A DNA stretch of 36,011 nt from Acidobacteria bacterium UBA7540 (GTDB lineage Bacteria; Acidobacteriota; Terriglobia; UBA7540). This document shows, one piece after another, positions 24,851-33,570 of the stretch (its first letter is position 1; each line of letters opens with the position of its first letter). The stretch covers positions 1 through 36,011 of the forward strand of contig DLMI01000118.1 in NCBI GenBank assembly GCA_002478145.1. Reading direction: 5' to 3'. Position numbers and translations under genes: made by a program. The notes beneath the pieces were generated by a model, which was not told where the DNA came from, ran no database searches, and saw only the letters and a program-made list of their open reading frames with translations.

Positions 24851-25519
24851 CTACCTATGGATTCGGAAATAGCGGCATTTGCGCCTCAGAGGGCATTCAC
24901 AGCATCTGGGGGAAGAACGAGTGCAAATAAGCGCACCTAGATCCAAAACTGCCCAGTTATATCCCTCGGGGTGTTCCGGGTCCACGGCCCGTTGGGCCAA
25001 CTCTTGTAGGAATGGATCATTCCGGATGTCGACAAGGAGCCTTGGCCTAAAAAACCGTTCGAGAACTCGGACCATATTAACGTCCAGCAAGGGTTTCGGC
25101 CTACCATGGCAGAAGAGCTCAATTGAATTTGCGATGTACTGCCCAACGTTTGGCAATGCGTCAATCTCTTCCCGAACGCTTGGAAATAGGCCTTTCCGGG
25201 CCTCCATCACGATTGCCAGTCGTCTGAGCGATTTCGCCCTTTGGTTCCAAAGTCCCAATGGTCGAAGCGAGTCCCGCAATTCACGTAATGTCGCGCGCGC
25301 CAGCTTTGGCCAGGACGGGAAAGACCTGAAGAAACTCGGGTATAAGGTGTTTACTGTCTCGGCTCGCGTTCGTTGAAGGAGTATCTCGGCGACAACCCTC
25401 TTGTAGTTCGAAGCTGAGCCTTTACGCCAGACGAATTCGCGGCCGGCACGAACGGACCAACGCTGCACGGCACGGCGAAACCACTCGACGAGTTTCGGAT
25501 TGGGCAATTGTTCGTGCAA
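24851..25519 (-). CDS. HhH-GPD DNA glycosylase, Mig (T:G mismatch) type
   Basis: 222 residues, the length of the MutY/Nth catalytic core without a MutY C-terminal domain. E45 lies in AEILLQRT. The helix-hairpin-helix is LPNVGQY (122-128): Tyr128 stands where Nth has its catalytic Lys and where Mig of Methanothermobacter has Tyr. The catalytic Asp is D146 in LLDVNMVRVLERF. The [4Fe-4S] cluster ligands are C199-x6-C206-x2-C209-x5-C215. WNQRAKSLRRLA also matches the Mig family. It should remove T from T:G pairs formed by deaminated 5-methylcytosine. It lies 123 bp after the endonuclease gene, before a terminator. The TTG start at 25519 has a weak ribosome-binding site and is uncertain. Confidence 0.85.
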   Translation of the reverse strand: MHEQLPNPKLVEWFRRAVQRWSVRAGREFVWRKGSASNYKRVVAEILLQRTRAETVNTLYPSFFRSFPSWPKLARATLRELRDSLRPLGLWNQRAKSLRRLAIVMEARKGLFPSVREEIDALPNVGQYIANSIELFCHGRPKPLLDVNMVRVLERFFRPRLLVDIRNDPFLQELAQRAVDPEHPEGYNWAVLDLGALICTRSSPRCCECPLRRKCRYFRIHR

Positions 25520-25642
25520 TCCCGCGTCTAGCCCTTAGGCCTCTCCTCAAATAGCTGTCATGGTTAAGAGTCGTTTTCTCCGAATGTATCGGTCGCTTGT
25601 CTGATTAGAAATAAATGGACCGGGGGACTACTCCTCGGTGGG

Positions 25643-26410
25643 TTATTCTGTCATCCGAGCCTGCAAGTGATTTTTGAAGACCTGAACGAGACGTGCCAGT
25701 TCGCTGTGAACAGGCCTTACGTTGGTCTCACCGCCTTCACCAAGCATGAAAAACTTTCCGCTGGCCTGGGCTGCCTCAACGATGTCAAAGTCCATCTCCT
25801 TTCTGAGGGCGACCTGGACAGAAAGGCAATGAGGGTTTCCCTTAACCATGAGCTGCTCGCGTCCCTGCCAGTCAAAGAACTCCGACTGTGAGATTCGTAT
25901 CTTAGTGTTGACCGTCACAAGGGGGCGAACCGATTGATTTCTTTCGATCCTGTAGAAGGGCTGTCTAGGCCAAGGGTCGGGAGAGAGTTTGACCTCTTCG
26001 TCCTCCACTATGTACCCAACCGCCAAGTCCGATTGTTCCGACGGAGTCTTGAAGTCAATCCTCCCCGCCTTCCACAACGGGTATCTCCCGAATGGGACTC
26101 TGACCTCCGTAAATACGTCAAGCTGCGGAAAATCCTCGCACAGTTTGATTACAAGGTGCAGCAAATAATCCTGCATAAGCGCGCCTGGCAGGTTACGCGC
26201 CAGATTTTGGTCAATCCTATACTGCCTCTTGTGTGGTGGGTCGCCGAGCCAGTTGTATTGGGCGACGAAGATATCAAATGCTCGCTGCGGATCAGCTCCG
26301 GCGAAGATGTCGTACGCTCGCGCAGTCTTCTCAAGCTTTCGACCAAGCTCTCGGCGCGCCGTAGCGCGTTCGGTCTTAAACTGATCAATGTATTCGCGAA
26401 GAAATTTCAT
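25643..26410 (-). CDS. Type II restriction endonuclease (probable)
   Basis: 255 residues. The assignment rests on position, coupled by an ATGA overlap (26407-26410) to an m5C methyltransferase, and on a PD-(D/E)xK-like pattern: SDLAVGY (D128), then PLVTVNTKIRIS (K170). SEFFDWQGREQLMVKGNPHC and the downstream VQVALRKEMD segment recall the Bpu10I family from memory, not verified. The recognition sequence cannot be deduced. It would act as a cytoplasmic nuclease against unmethylated DNA. Overlap with the methyltransferase stop ensures that the methylase is translated first. Confidence 0.75.
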   Translation of the reverse strand: MKFLREYIDQFKTERATARRELGRKLEKTARAYDIFAGADPQRAFDIFVAQYNWLGDPPHKRQYRIDQNLARNLPGALMQDYLLHLVIKLCEDFPQLDVFTEVRVPFGRYPLWKAGRIDFKTPSEQSDLAVGYIVEDEEVKLSPDPWPRQPFYRIERNQSVRPLVTVNTKIRISQSEFFDWQGREQLMVKGNPHCLSVQVALRKEMDFDIVEAAQASGKFFMLGEGGETNVRPVHSELARLVQVFKNHLQARMTE

Positions 26411-27666
26411 CGAGGATTAAGGCTGCCAAGCGCCCTCAGAAGGGAGACTCCAATTCCTTTGGCAAGAAGCGGAGGAACTGCGTTGCCAACCTGGCTGTAT
26501 TGAGGGAGCTCTACAGCACGCTTCTTGTTCCCCTTTCCTCCGCCTCCTGTAGCTCTGGGCCCCAGGAATACAAATGTGTCATCAAATGATTGAAGCCTGG
26601 CCATCTCCCTTACGGTGAGGATACGGTGTTGTTTGTAATGTATGAGGTCGTCCGGTAACGTAGTGACTGTATACGAAGGCCTGTCCGGTCTCAGTCGTAC
26701 GCACCATTTCTTGGACGACCTAAGGTGACGGGCCCACAGGCCTTCAGGAATTGAGTCGAGCCCCTTGCCTTGCTCGATCATTGCGAACCTGGCGATTACC
26801 TCGGGAGTGTGGTAAGCGGCTTCATGGTTTTCAAGGTGATTGCTTGGGTTCTCAATTCCCAACATTGCAAAGAGCCTGCCCTGTCTGCTTTCTCGTTGAT
26901 ACTCAGTCGCTGGTGGAAACATCGGGCTGTAACTACCGTTGCTCTCCCAAGATCGAAGGAAAGCGAGGTCCGAGATGGCCTGCCTGACAGTCACGTGCTT
27001 GGCGCGTCGCGTAGCTATAACATCAGAAATAGGAGGGGTGCCTTCACGATTTCCGAAGAAGAGGATCCGCTCCCTTAACTGAGGAACTCCAAAATCTGCC
27101 GCATTCACTTTTACCGGCCCCGTAATGTGGTACGGCGTCGGGCTCATTCGGGAGACCTCGCTCATTATGCGCTCTACGGCTTCACCCCCGTACATCGTTA
27201 CGAAACCTGGCACATTCTCCATGACGAAGTACTTTGGCTTTAGGAATTCGATTGTTCTCAGATACGGAAGGAAAAGATCATTTCTTGGATCTTGTCTATT
27301 ACGCTTGCCAAAGACAGAGAAGCCTTGGCATGGGGGTCCCCCGACGACAACGTCAACAGCCTTGCCTCCGGTGATCTTCGTTATCCCGTCGGCGAGAGTC
27401 TCCGCAAAGTGGGGGGCTCGAATATCCTCAACGAGGAACACGTAATCCAACCCCAATTGTTCCTTAAATCGATGCTCGTGCGTAAGACGGGCTGTTGCAT
27501 TGATATCGCTTGCTCCGACCAATGTGAAGCGATGTTCGTCTAACGTGGCCAGCAGGAGGCCTTCACAGAATCCCCCCGCGCCGGCGAACAGATCGACGAA
27601 CGTGTACCTCCCCATCCCGATCTTCGTGTTCCGCTCTCTCACTACCTTAGTGAGCGTGGGTTGCAT
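26407..27666 (-). CDS. DNA (cytosine-5) methyltransferase
   Basis: About 419 residues from ATG 27666. Motif I is DLFAGAGGF, motif IV GGPPCQGFS with the catalytic Cys, motif VI ENVPG, motif VIII QLRERI, and motif X QVGNAVPP near the C-terminus; between VIII and IX lies a target-recognition stretch of ordinary length. It transfers a methyl group from AdoMet to cytosine C5 and protects the host from the endonuclease. The frame is open to 27804, but a promoter at 27675-27703 puts the transcription start at about 27668, so the start is ATG 27666 (leaderless) or ATG 27615, which begins MGRYTFVDLFAG. First gene of the restriction-modification operon. Confidence 0.95.
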   Translation of the reverse strand: MQPTLTKVVRERNTKIGMGRYTFVDLFAGAGGFCEGLLLATLDEHRFTLVGASDINATARLTHEHRFKEQLGLDYVFLVEDIRAPHFAETLADGITKITGGKAVDVVVGGPPCQGFSVFGKRNRQDPRNDLFLPYLRTIEFLKPKYFVMENVPGFVTMYGGEAVERIMSEVSRMSPTPYHITGPVKVNAADFGVPQLRERILFFGNREGTPPISDVIATRRAKHVTVRQAISDLAFLRSWESNGSYSPMFPPATEYQRESRQGRLFAMLGIENPSNHLENHEAAYHTPEVIARFAMIEQGKGLDSIPEGLWARHLRSSKKWCVRLRPDRPSYTVTTLPDDLIHYKQHRILTVREMARLQSFDDTFVFLGPRATGGGGKGNKKRAVELPQYSQVGNAVPPLLAKGIGVSLLRALGSLNPR

Positions 27667-27674
27667 CAAGCCAG

Positions 27675-27703
27675 ATTGTATCAGAGTTGAACCAGCCCGC
27701 AAA
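27675..27703 (-). promoter_or_regulatory. Promoter of the restriction-modification operon
   Basis: On the minus strand, TTTGCG (27698-27703), 17 bp, TACAAT (27675-27680). The -10 is strong and the -35 weak. The start point is expected one or two bases before ATG 27666. Confidence 0.55.
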
Positions 27704-28032
27704 GGAAGCAAGTCGCACCCAATCGCTTCCCTCTTGCTCGGCATGGGGATGATCGCCATCGAGGGGGAGGCTCCCGAGTATCCTAACTCCAATTGCCCCA
27801 GCATCGATAATAATATCGGTTGTCCCCGACTTCAGCAAGAGAGTCTTTCAAGCGATAAAACCCCACTACCTACGATCCGCTGGCTGGCGCGGACCCTCTT
27901 CTTGGGGATCTGCGATTTCCTGAAGGGACTTGTGGAAGCTCACGCCTCAATCCAGTCAGCTTGCAAAACGGCACGCTGCCGGAGAGAATACCCGCGACGA
28001 TGCCGTGCCAGAGGAGAGTCCCTTCGGGAGAT
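27704..28032. other. Gene-free stretch between the methyltransferase promoter and higA
   Basis: No gene seen. It contains a 14-bp near-palindrome CGATAATAATATCG at 27805-27818, about 100 bp upstream of the methyltransferase -35, with no evidence of use. The open frames here are shadows of flanking genes. Confidence 0.5.
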
Positions 28033-28060
28033 CGCAGACGCTAAAAAGCGACCGTCTGCG
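28033..28060. repeat. Hairpin downstream of higA
   Basis: Arms CGCAGACG / CGTCTGCG (28033-28040, 28053-28060) with a 12-base loop, 24 bases after the higA stop. No T-run follows the stem, so it may be an interspersed repeat or a weak 3' end rather than an intrinsic terminator. Confidence 0.5.
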
Positions 28061-28084
28061 CCAGCCCGCCATATCCGCCGGGGT

Positions 28085-28387
28085 TCAGGCGGGAATTTCG
28101 GCGAGCGGATGAATGCGCCGGACATGGATTTGGTTCTCGCGCTTGCGGGTTTGGGCGATGTCGTAGGAGGCTTGCATTCGCAGGAGCGTGTCCATCTTGA
28201 CTCCAAAGGCTTTTTCAATGCGCAGCGCCATGTTTCCGGAAAGGCTGGCCTTGCCGTTGAGCAAGCTCGACAGAGTAGGCCGGGAAACCTGAAGCGCCGC
28301 TGCTGCCGCTGTTACCGACAGGCCCGCGGACTCGATAATCTCCGTCCGAATGAAATCTCCCGGATGGGGCGGGTTCTTCATGGGCAT
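28085..28387 (-). CDS. higA: HigA-type antitoxin
   Basis: 100 residues, an XRE-type helix-turn-helix of the HigA family: PPHPGDFIRTEIIESAGLSV, then AAAALQVSRPTLSSLLNGKA (the helix-turn-helix), then SLSGNMALRIEKAFG. It should bind the toxin through its C-terminus and repress the operon promoter. ATG 28387 follows GGAGG at 11 bases. It lies 19 bases after the toxin stop, the usual toxin-first order of higBA. Confidence 0.93.
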   Translation of the reverse strand: MPMKNPPHPGDFIRTEIIESAGLSVTAAAAALQVSRPTLSSLLNGKASLSGNMALRIEKAFGVKMDTLLRMQASYDIAQTRKRENQIHVRRIHPLAEIPA

Positions 28388-28406
28388 GGCGTTTGCTTCC
28401 TCCGTC

Positions 28407-28697
28407 CTAATGATAGTCTTGTAAATTCACGTCGCAGATTTCGCGCTCCGCACTGTCGATGCAAAACGTCAAACGCCGGTTGCGGGTGACGCTGAGGCTC
28501 CAGGTACCCTTGCGGTCGCCGGTCAGCGTGTGCACTTTCCAGGCCGGGAGCGAACGCAATTCCTCGGGGTCTTGCATGTCATCGAGAAATGCCAGCATCT
28601 TGCGGAGCTTATCCACCGTTTCGGGGGAAACCCCTTTCGAGCTATCTTCCTCGTAGAGCCTTTTCACGCCCTTGTGGGTGAAGTTCCGTATTTTCAC
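28407..28697 (-). CDS. higB: HigB-type toxin (RelE fold, plasmid-maintenance family)
   Basis: 96 residues from GTG 28697. MKIRNFTHKGVKRLYEEDS matches the HigB beginning IRSFRHKGLKRLYE (family pattern). SPETVDKLRKMLAFLDD and GDRKGTWSLSVTRNRRLTF, followed by the EREICDVNLQDYH end, are typical. Ribosome-dependent mRNA interferase. An ATG 36 bases upstream lies inside the -35 box and cannot be the start if that promoter is used; the GTG falls at the expected transcription start, giving a leaderless message. Confidence 0.92.
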   Translation of the reverse strand: MKIRNFTHKGVKRLYEEDSSKGVSPETVDKLRKMLAFLDDMQDPEELRSLPAWKVHTLTGDRKGTWSLSVTRNRRLTFCIDSAEREICDVNLQDYH

Positions 28698-28704
28698 CGG
28701 ATCA

Positions 28705-28733
28705 ACTGTAGCCTGTAGCCTGACACATGTCAA
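28705..28733 (-). promoter_or_regulatory. higBA promoter with overlapping operator
   Basis: On the minus strand, TTGACA (28728-28733), 17 bp, TACAGT (28705-28710). The repeat TGACA-TG-TGTCA (28721-28732) overlaps the -35, as expected for HigA autorepression. Confidence 0.75.
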
Positions 28734-29191
28734 TACGATACTGCCGGAGAGATTAAGAAATTTCGGGCCTTCGGCTCAACGTCTGGGTAAAAGGAAGCGT
28801 AGCGCGGACCTCTGCGGTCTGAGGTCCGCGGCATCTCACACCCGCCTGCGCTCGCCCCCAGGTTTGAAGACATAAGAACAGTGACAAGTGGCAAGTGACG
28901 AGTGACGAGAAAGACAGTCCGAAGCGCGAGATTTTAAGAGCAGGGACTGGGGTCTGGGGGCTCGGGATTGGGGGCGGGTAGCAAGGCAGCGCGGACTTTT
29001 GCGGTGGGGGGTACGGGACAAATCGAGCAGGTCAACCCGTCGGCTGACGGACTCCCTCCCGCCGCGGCGGGTTTTGTAACTCTGCGGCTCTTCGCACAAA
29101 GGCCAGAAGAAGCCGCAGACTTAAAGGACAAGTCTGCGCTACCACGACAGAAATGACTCGAGGTTGCTGCCCGGTCGTACCCGCCCGCTAC
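28734..29191. other. Repeat-rich gap between higB and the UPF0182 gene
   Basis: No gene seen. Perfect hairpin CGCGGACCTC / GAGGTCCGCG at 28803-28830 (loop 8), which shares its GCGGACCT core with the operon terminator at 24816. Repetitive GTGACAAGTGGCAAGTGACG words lie near 28880. A hairpin CGCAGACTT / AAGTCTGCG lies at 29114-29138, 54 bases after the UPF0182 stop, without a T-run. Confidence 0.7.
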
Positions 29192-31954
29192 CTACTTGTT
29201 TCCTGCTGCTTGTGGTGTCGAGGCCAGGCGGTTTAGCAATTCGCCGAGCTTCTTCACCTCCTCGCCGTAGCCTGTCCAATCGCCTTGGCGTTGCAACTGC
29301 AAGGCGCGTTGGTAGTGTTGGTTGGCTTCGCGGATGAGCGCTTGGGTATCGAGCGCCGGGGCGCCAGGCGCCTTGGTGGGTGCTTGCGCGGCCGGTCCCG
29401 CAGGCGGAGGGAGGGCGGCGCTGGTGGTCACCGTGCCACCGAAGATCCGGCTCAGCGCCGCGTCGAGCGTCTCCTCCATCACCACGTGGTCTGAGTAGGC
29501 CACGATCACACGCTTCAATTGCGGCAGACCGCCTCCGGCCTCAGCGGCGAGGTAGAGAGGTTCAACGTAGAGGACCGAATTCAAAACCGGGACGACGAGC
29601 AAGGTGCCGCGGATCACCGTTGAGCCGCCCTGCCCCCAGAGCGTGAGTGCCTGGGAGATACCAGGGTCCTGGTCGATTCGCGATTCGATCTGCTGCGGCC
29701 CGTACACGAGCTTCTGCTTGGGGAAGGTGAAGACCAGCACCTTGCCGTAGTCGGGGTAATCGCACCGGGCCGCCATCCAGGCAATCATGTTGTCTTTGCG
29801 CGCGGGAGTGAACGGCACCATCAGGATGAATTCCTCCCGTACGCCCACTTCCGCCAGCTTCATGATGGTGAAGTAGGGGCTCATCGGCGCGGCGGCGCCA
29901 CGCGCGGCGCTTTGCGCAACCCGCCACAGGTCTTCCTTGTTGTAGAAGACTCTCGGGTCCATCATGTGGAACAGCGCGTACTTGCCGGCCTGGATGGAAA
30001 AGAACTCTTCCGGATAGCGGATGTGCGCGCGCAGATCCTCGGGCATGGCCGAAAGCGGTTCGAAAACTCCCGGGAAAATACTGTTGTAAGCCTGGATGAG
30101 CGGGTCGGAGGCGTCGCTGATGTAGAAGCGCACTTGCCCGCTGTAAGCATTGATGGTCGCCTTGACGGCATTGCGCATGTAATTGCCTACTCCCTCCGCG
30201 GGCTCTGAGTAAGGGTACATCTCGGAGGTGGTGTAGCCATCCAGAATCCAATAAAGCGACCCATCGCTCGCGACGACCAGGTAGGGGTCGTGGTCGTAAG
30301 CAACAAAAGGCGTGAGCCGCTGCGCGCGATCCAGAACCCGCCGGTAGATCATCAACCGGCTTGTGGGCTGGATATCGCCTGAAAACAGGACGTTCTTTTC
30401 GCCGAAGGCCAGCGCGAACAGGAGCCTTCGCCAGAAGTTCTCAACCGGGATTCCACCCGCACCCTGGTAGTTCGTAACATAGACGTTCTGGTCTCCCTGG
30501 GGGTAATCGAACTCCTGCGCCCGGGTTCTCACGAAGCAGTAGTCGTTCCCGAGCTCGCCGTAATAGATCTCAGGCCGGGTGATCCGGATGGACATGGTGG
30601 AGACCGGAGGGATGTTCTTGATGAATAGTACCGGCAGGCCTTCATTGGTGAATTCATTCACCGGCCCGAGGCAAAGGCCGTAGCCGTGGGTGTATGCCAG
30701 GTGCTCGTTGATCCAGCTCCGGCCCGGCAGGCTGGCGGCAGAAAGCTCGCGCGGCGAGAGCGAGACCTGGCGGTAAATCCCGTTAATCCAATAGCGGTCG
30801 TTATCAACGTGCTGGAAGTCGTAGTAAGTGCGGATCTCCTGGAGCTGGGCGAAGGTGGTCAACAGCGGCTTGTGGTCCCACATGCGGACGTTGCGGAAGG
30901 TCGCCTCATTCTTGCGGATGTCATCCAAGCTCAAGTCTTCGACGGCGGAGAATTCGCGCTCCTCGAAACGATCCAGCGCATACGCCTGGCGGGTGAATTT
31001 GATGGCGTTGGCGATGTAGTTGCGTTCCCGGTCAATTTCGTTGGGGGCCACGATGAAGCGCTGGACGATCTCGGGATAGATCGACCCGCCGAGCACTGCC
31101 ACGGCCACCAGAAGACCCACAGAATAGAGCGCCGGCCGCACACGCCCCCACTTCGCCCCCACCAGAAATGCAGCGGCCGTCAACAGGCAAAGGAAGAGTT
31201 CCGCTCTTAGAACCGGCAGCGTGGCGTGCACATCCGCGTACCCAGCGCCATAGATGAGCCCGCGCGGGGAATAAAGCAAGCCGTACATGGCCAGCCGAAC
31301 TCGATAGGCGAAGACAACAAAGAGCACCGCCACCAGCGCCATCAGGTGCGCGCGCGCCGCCCCCATCACTTTTGGCCCACGCGGCGTGACCCATATCCCG
31401 CCCTCCACAAGATAGAGGAACACGGCGCTTAAAAGACACACAATGACCGCCGCCAGCGCGAGGTAATAGAGGAACCAGTTGAAGGGCAGGCGAAAGAGAT
31501 AGAAACCCAAATCGATGCCAAACAGCGGGTCCTGCTGGCCGAGGGTTTGCGGGTGCTTAGCCATCAGATACTCCAGCCAGTGGGACATGCCCCATTGGCC
31601 GATCACGTATCCAATCAGCAGAACGCCAGCCCAGATGAGCCAGCGGAAAGTCATACCGAAGCGGTCGAGCGCCGAAAACTCGATGACCTCACCGTTGACC
31701 CGATAGCCATGCCGGTGGGCGAGCCTGCGGGCAATCAGCAGGTTCAATGCGGTCACGATCATGAAACCCACTCCGACCAGGCCGCTCAATTCAATCTGGG
31801 TTACGAGGATCGTCCGAAAGATGACCCGAAAGCCTTCCTGCTTGAACCAGAGCCAATCCACCAACAGGTCAACACCGTTGGTGAAGAGGGGCAGAACAAT
31901 GAGGAAAAACAAGACAAGCGCGAGGATTATTCGTGGTGTGCGATTTTTGGGCAT
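29192..31954 (-). CDS. UPF0182 family integral membrane protein
   Basis: 920 residues, the normal size of the family (COG1615). About seven membrane helices occupy residues 8-310 (IILALVLFFLIVLPLF, GLVGVGFMIVTALNLL). A large soluble domain follows with family landmarks NYIANAIKFTRQAYALD, RTYYDFQHVDNDRYWI, YTHGYGLCLGPVNEF, SLYWILDGYTTSEMYPYS and YVEPLYL. A Pro/Ala linker near 850 leads to a short helical tail (NQHYQRALQLQRQGDW). The function is unknown. ATG 31954 has GGAG seven bases upstream. It stands alone, on the same strand as its neighbours. Confidence 0.93.
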   Translation of the reverse strand: MPKNRTPRIILALVLFFLIVLPLFTNGVDLLVDWLWFKQEGFRVIFRTILVTQIELSGLVGVGFMIVTALNLLIARRLAHRHGYRVNGEVIEFSALDRFGMTFRWLIWAGVLLIGYVIGQWGMSHWLEYLMAKHPQTLGQQDPLFGIDLGFYLFRLPFNWFLYYLALAAVIVCLLSAVFLYLVEGGIWVTPRGPKVMGAARAHLMALVAVLFVVFAYRVRLAMYGLLYSPRGLIYGAGYADVHATLPVLRAELFLCLLTAAAFLVGAKWGRVRPALYSVGLLVAVAVLGGSIYPEIVQRFIVAPNEIDRERNYIANAIKFTRQAYALDRFEEREFSAVEDLSLDDIRKNEATFRNVRMWDHKPLLTTFAQLQEIRTYYDFQHVDNDRYWINGIYRQVSLSPRELSAASLPGRSWINEHLAYTHGYGLCLGPVNEFTNEGLPVLFIKNIPPVSTMSIRITRPEIYYGELGNDYCFVRTRAQEFDYPQGDQNVYVTNYQGAGGIPVENFWRRLLFALAFGEKNVLFSGDIQPTSRLMIYRRVLDRAQRLTPFVAYDHDPYLVVASDGSLYWILDGYTTSEMYPYSEPAEGVGNYMRNAVKATINAYSGQVRFYISDASDPLIQAYNSIFPGVFEPLSAMPEDLRAHIRYPEEFFSIQAGKYALFHMMDPRVFYNKEDLWRVAQSAARGAAAPMSPYFTIMKLAEVGVREEFILMVPFTPARKDNMIAWMAARCDYPDYGKVLVFTFPKQKLVYGPQQIESRIDQDPGISQALTLWGQGGSTVIRGTLLVVPVLNSVLYVEPLYLAAEAGGGLPQLKRVIVAYSDHVVMEETLDAALSRIFGGTVTTSAALPPPAGPAAQAPTKAPGAPALDTQALIREANQHYQRALQLQRQGDWTGYGEEVKKLGELLNRLASTPQAAGNK

Positions 31955-32100
31955 GATGTAGCTCCGGAGGTATCTTTACACACCGCCCGAGGCGTGTCAA
32001 AAAGCTCTCGAGCGGGCGTAGAGAAGCGAAGATTGGCAGGCTCCCGCCTGATCACACTTGTGCTTAGTTGCATTAATAACCGATATTATTTATCACGCTG

Positions 32101-32238
32101 GGAAGGGCGGGGCTTTAGCCCCGCCGCCTCGGGGCGGAAGTTGAATGGGCCTTTAGGCCCTGAAGCCGCGTCGCTTCAGGGGCTAAAGCCCCCAAATCTC
32201 GCCTGAGCCGTGCGGCGGGGCTAAAGCCCCGCCCTTCC
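32101..32238. repeat. Nested-palindrome repeat, variant family
   Basis: Perfect 25-bp terminal inverted repeats (32101-32125, 32214-32238), each built on GGCGGGGCTTTAGCCCCGCC. They differ by one pair from the arms of the 24239 element, but the interior is unrelated, with a second set of GGGCCTTTAGGCCC and GGGGCTAAAGCCCC palindromes. It fills most of the gene-free gap 31955-32346; the rest shows nothing. Confidence 0.8.
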
Positions 32239-32346
32239 ATCCCCCGACAAATAAGGTCGCGAACTTCTACAGTTAAGCACTAGAAGGCCACGGACTCTGT
32301 CCGGTCCGCGCGGTAGCGCTGGCGCTACGCGAGCAATCGTGAATAG

Positions 32347-33330
32347 TCACCACCGCTGGTGCACGAGTTCGCGGATTTTGCTGTCGTAAACTTCGCGCAC
32401 TTTGGCCATTTGCGCTTTGCTCAGCGGGGCCAGATCGCTGGCGCGGACGTTATCCTCAACCTGCGCGACACGCTTGGCTCCCGGGATTGCGCAGGTGACA
32501 GCGTCAAACATCAGGGTCCATCGCAGGGCCAGTTGAGCCATCGAGGCACCCGGCGGAACAAGGCTTTTGAGAATCTCCACAGCCTCCAGCCCGATTTCAT
32601 AATCCACGCCAGAGAAAGTCTCACCCCGGTCGAACGCTTCTCCCTGGCGATTGAAGCTGCGGTGGTCATCCTTGGCGAAAGCGGTGTGGTGGGTCATCCG
32701 TCCCGACAGAAGCCCGCTCGCCAGCGGCACACGCGCCAGGATACCCACGCGCCGCCGCTTGGCCTCCGGGAAAAACAGTTCCGCAGGGCGCTGCCGAAAC
32801 ATATTGAAGATGATTTGAATGGTCTGCACGCCGGGATATTCGATGGCTTTCAGCGCCTCTTCCACGGTCTCCACGCTCACGCCGTAATAGCGGAGCTTGC
32901 CAGCCTGGACCAAGTCGTCGAGGATGCCGAAAACCTCCGGCCGGTAGAGCACGACTGTCGGCGGACAGTGCAATTGCAGAAGGTCGATGCAATCCGTCTC
33001 GAGATTCTTCAGGCTGTCCTCAACGAAGTGGGTAAGGTTCGCCTTGTTGTATCCATCTGGCGTGTGCGGGGAGAGCCGGCGGCCGGCCTTGGTGGCGACG
33101 TATAAGGTCTCTTTCCGTTCTTTGCGCAGCCGCGCCACCAACCGCTCACTGCGGCCCATCCCGTAAACGTCTGCGGTGTCGATAAAGTTGACACCAAGGT
33201 CGATGGCGCAGTGCAGGGCGGCGAGGGATTCTTTATCGTCAACCTCTCCCCAGTCCGCTCCAATCGCCCACGCTCCAAAGCTGATTTCCGAGACTTTCCA
33301 GCCCGTACGTCCGAGTTCGCGATAGTGCAT
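32347..33330 (-). CDS. Aldo/keto reductase
   Basis: 327 residues, NAD(P)H-linked barrel enzyme. Catalytic residues are D51 and Y56 (FIDTADVYGMG), K81 (ATKAG) and H121 (LLQLHCPP). A cofactor-binding end (TCAIPGAKRVAQVEDNV) is present. It is only distantly related to the YghZ-type gene at 350; the substrate is unknown. ATG 33330 has AGGAG nine bases upstream. It lies downstream of glpK on the same strand, separated by a 240-bp gap holding a repeat. Confidence 0.93.
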   Translation of the reverse strand: MHYRELGRTGWKVSEISFGAWAIGADWGEVDDKESLAALHCAIDLGVNFIDTADVYGMGRSERLVARLRKERKETLYVATKAGRRLSPHTPDGYNKANLTHFVEDSLKNLETDCIDLLQLHCPPTVVLYRPEVFGILDDLVQAGKLRYYGVSVETVEEALKAIEYPGVQTIQIIFNMFRQRPAELFFPEAKRRRVGILARVPLASGLLSGRMTHHTAFAKDDHRSFNRQGEAFDRGETFSGVDYEIGLEAVEILKSLVPPGASMAQLALRWTLMFDAVTCAIPGAKRVAQVEDNVRASDLAPLSKAQMAKVREVYDSKIRELVHQRW

Positions 33331-33394
33331 TTGAGTTTGCTCCTAATTGCTGGCCACTACTCTAGCAGGATACTGGAAAACCTTTCTGATCGCT

Positions 33395-33544
33395 GTCATT
33401 CCGAGCCCATCGCCGTCATCCTGATCCCGCAGTCGCGGGAGAAGGATCTCGCTCTGCCCGCTCAGGGTAAACTCCGCGAGGAATCTCACCCTGGAAACAA
33501 AGGACCTGAAAGATTCCTCTCCCGCAGGGCGGGATCGGAATGAC
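33395..33544. repeat. GTCATTCCGA inverted-repeat element, 150 bp
   Basis: GTCATTCCGA (33395-33404) and TCGGAATGAC (33535-33544) form the ends. Inside, ATCCCGCAGTCGCGGGAG and the CTCTCCCGCAGGGCGGGAT stretch pair partly. Lies between glpK and the aldo/keto reductase; not coding. Confidence 0.7.
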
Positions 33545-33570
33545 AGGCTAGCGGGTTTCTCAGCATCCTG

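Noticed and set aside
27805..27818. Near-palindrome CGATAATAATATCG as a controller-protein box
   Set aside because: It lies about 100 bp upstream of the methyltransferase -35, and no controller gene is present in the operon.
27500..28489. A 329-codon plus-strand frame over the methyltransferase start and higA
   Set aside because: It crosses two well-supported minus-strand genes and their promoter and contains no recognisable motif.
28721..28733. ATG at 28731-28733 as the higB start
   Set aside because: It lies within the -35 box of the best promoter; the GTG at 28697 matches the HigB N-terminus and the expected transcription start.
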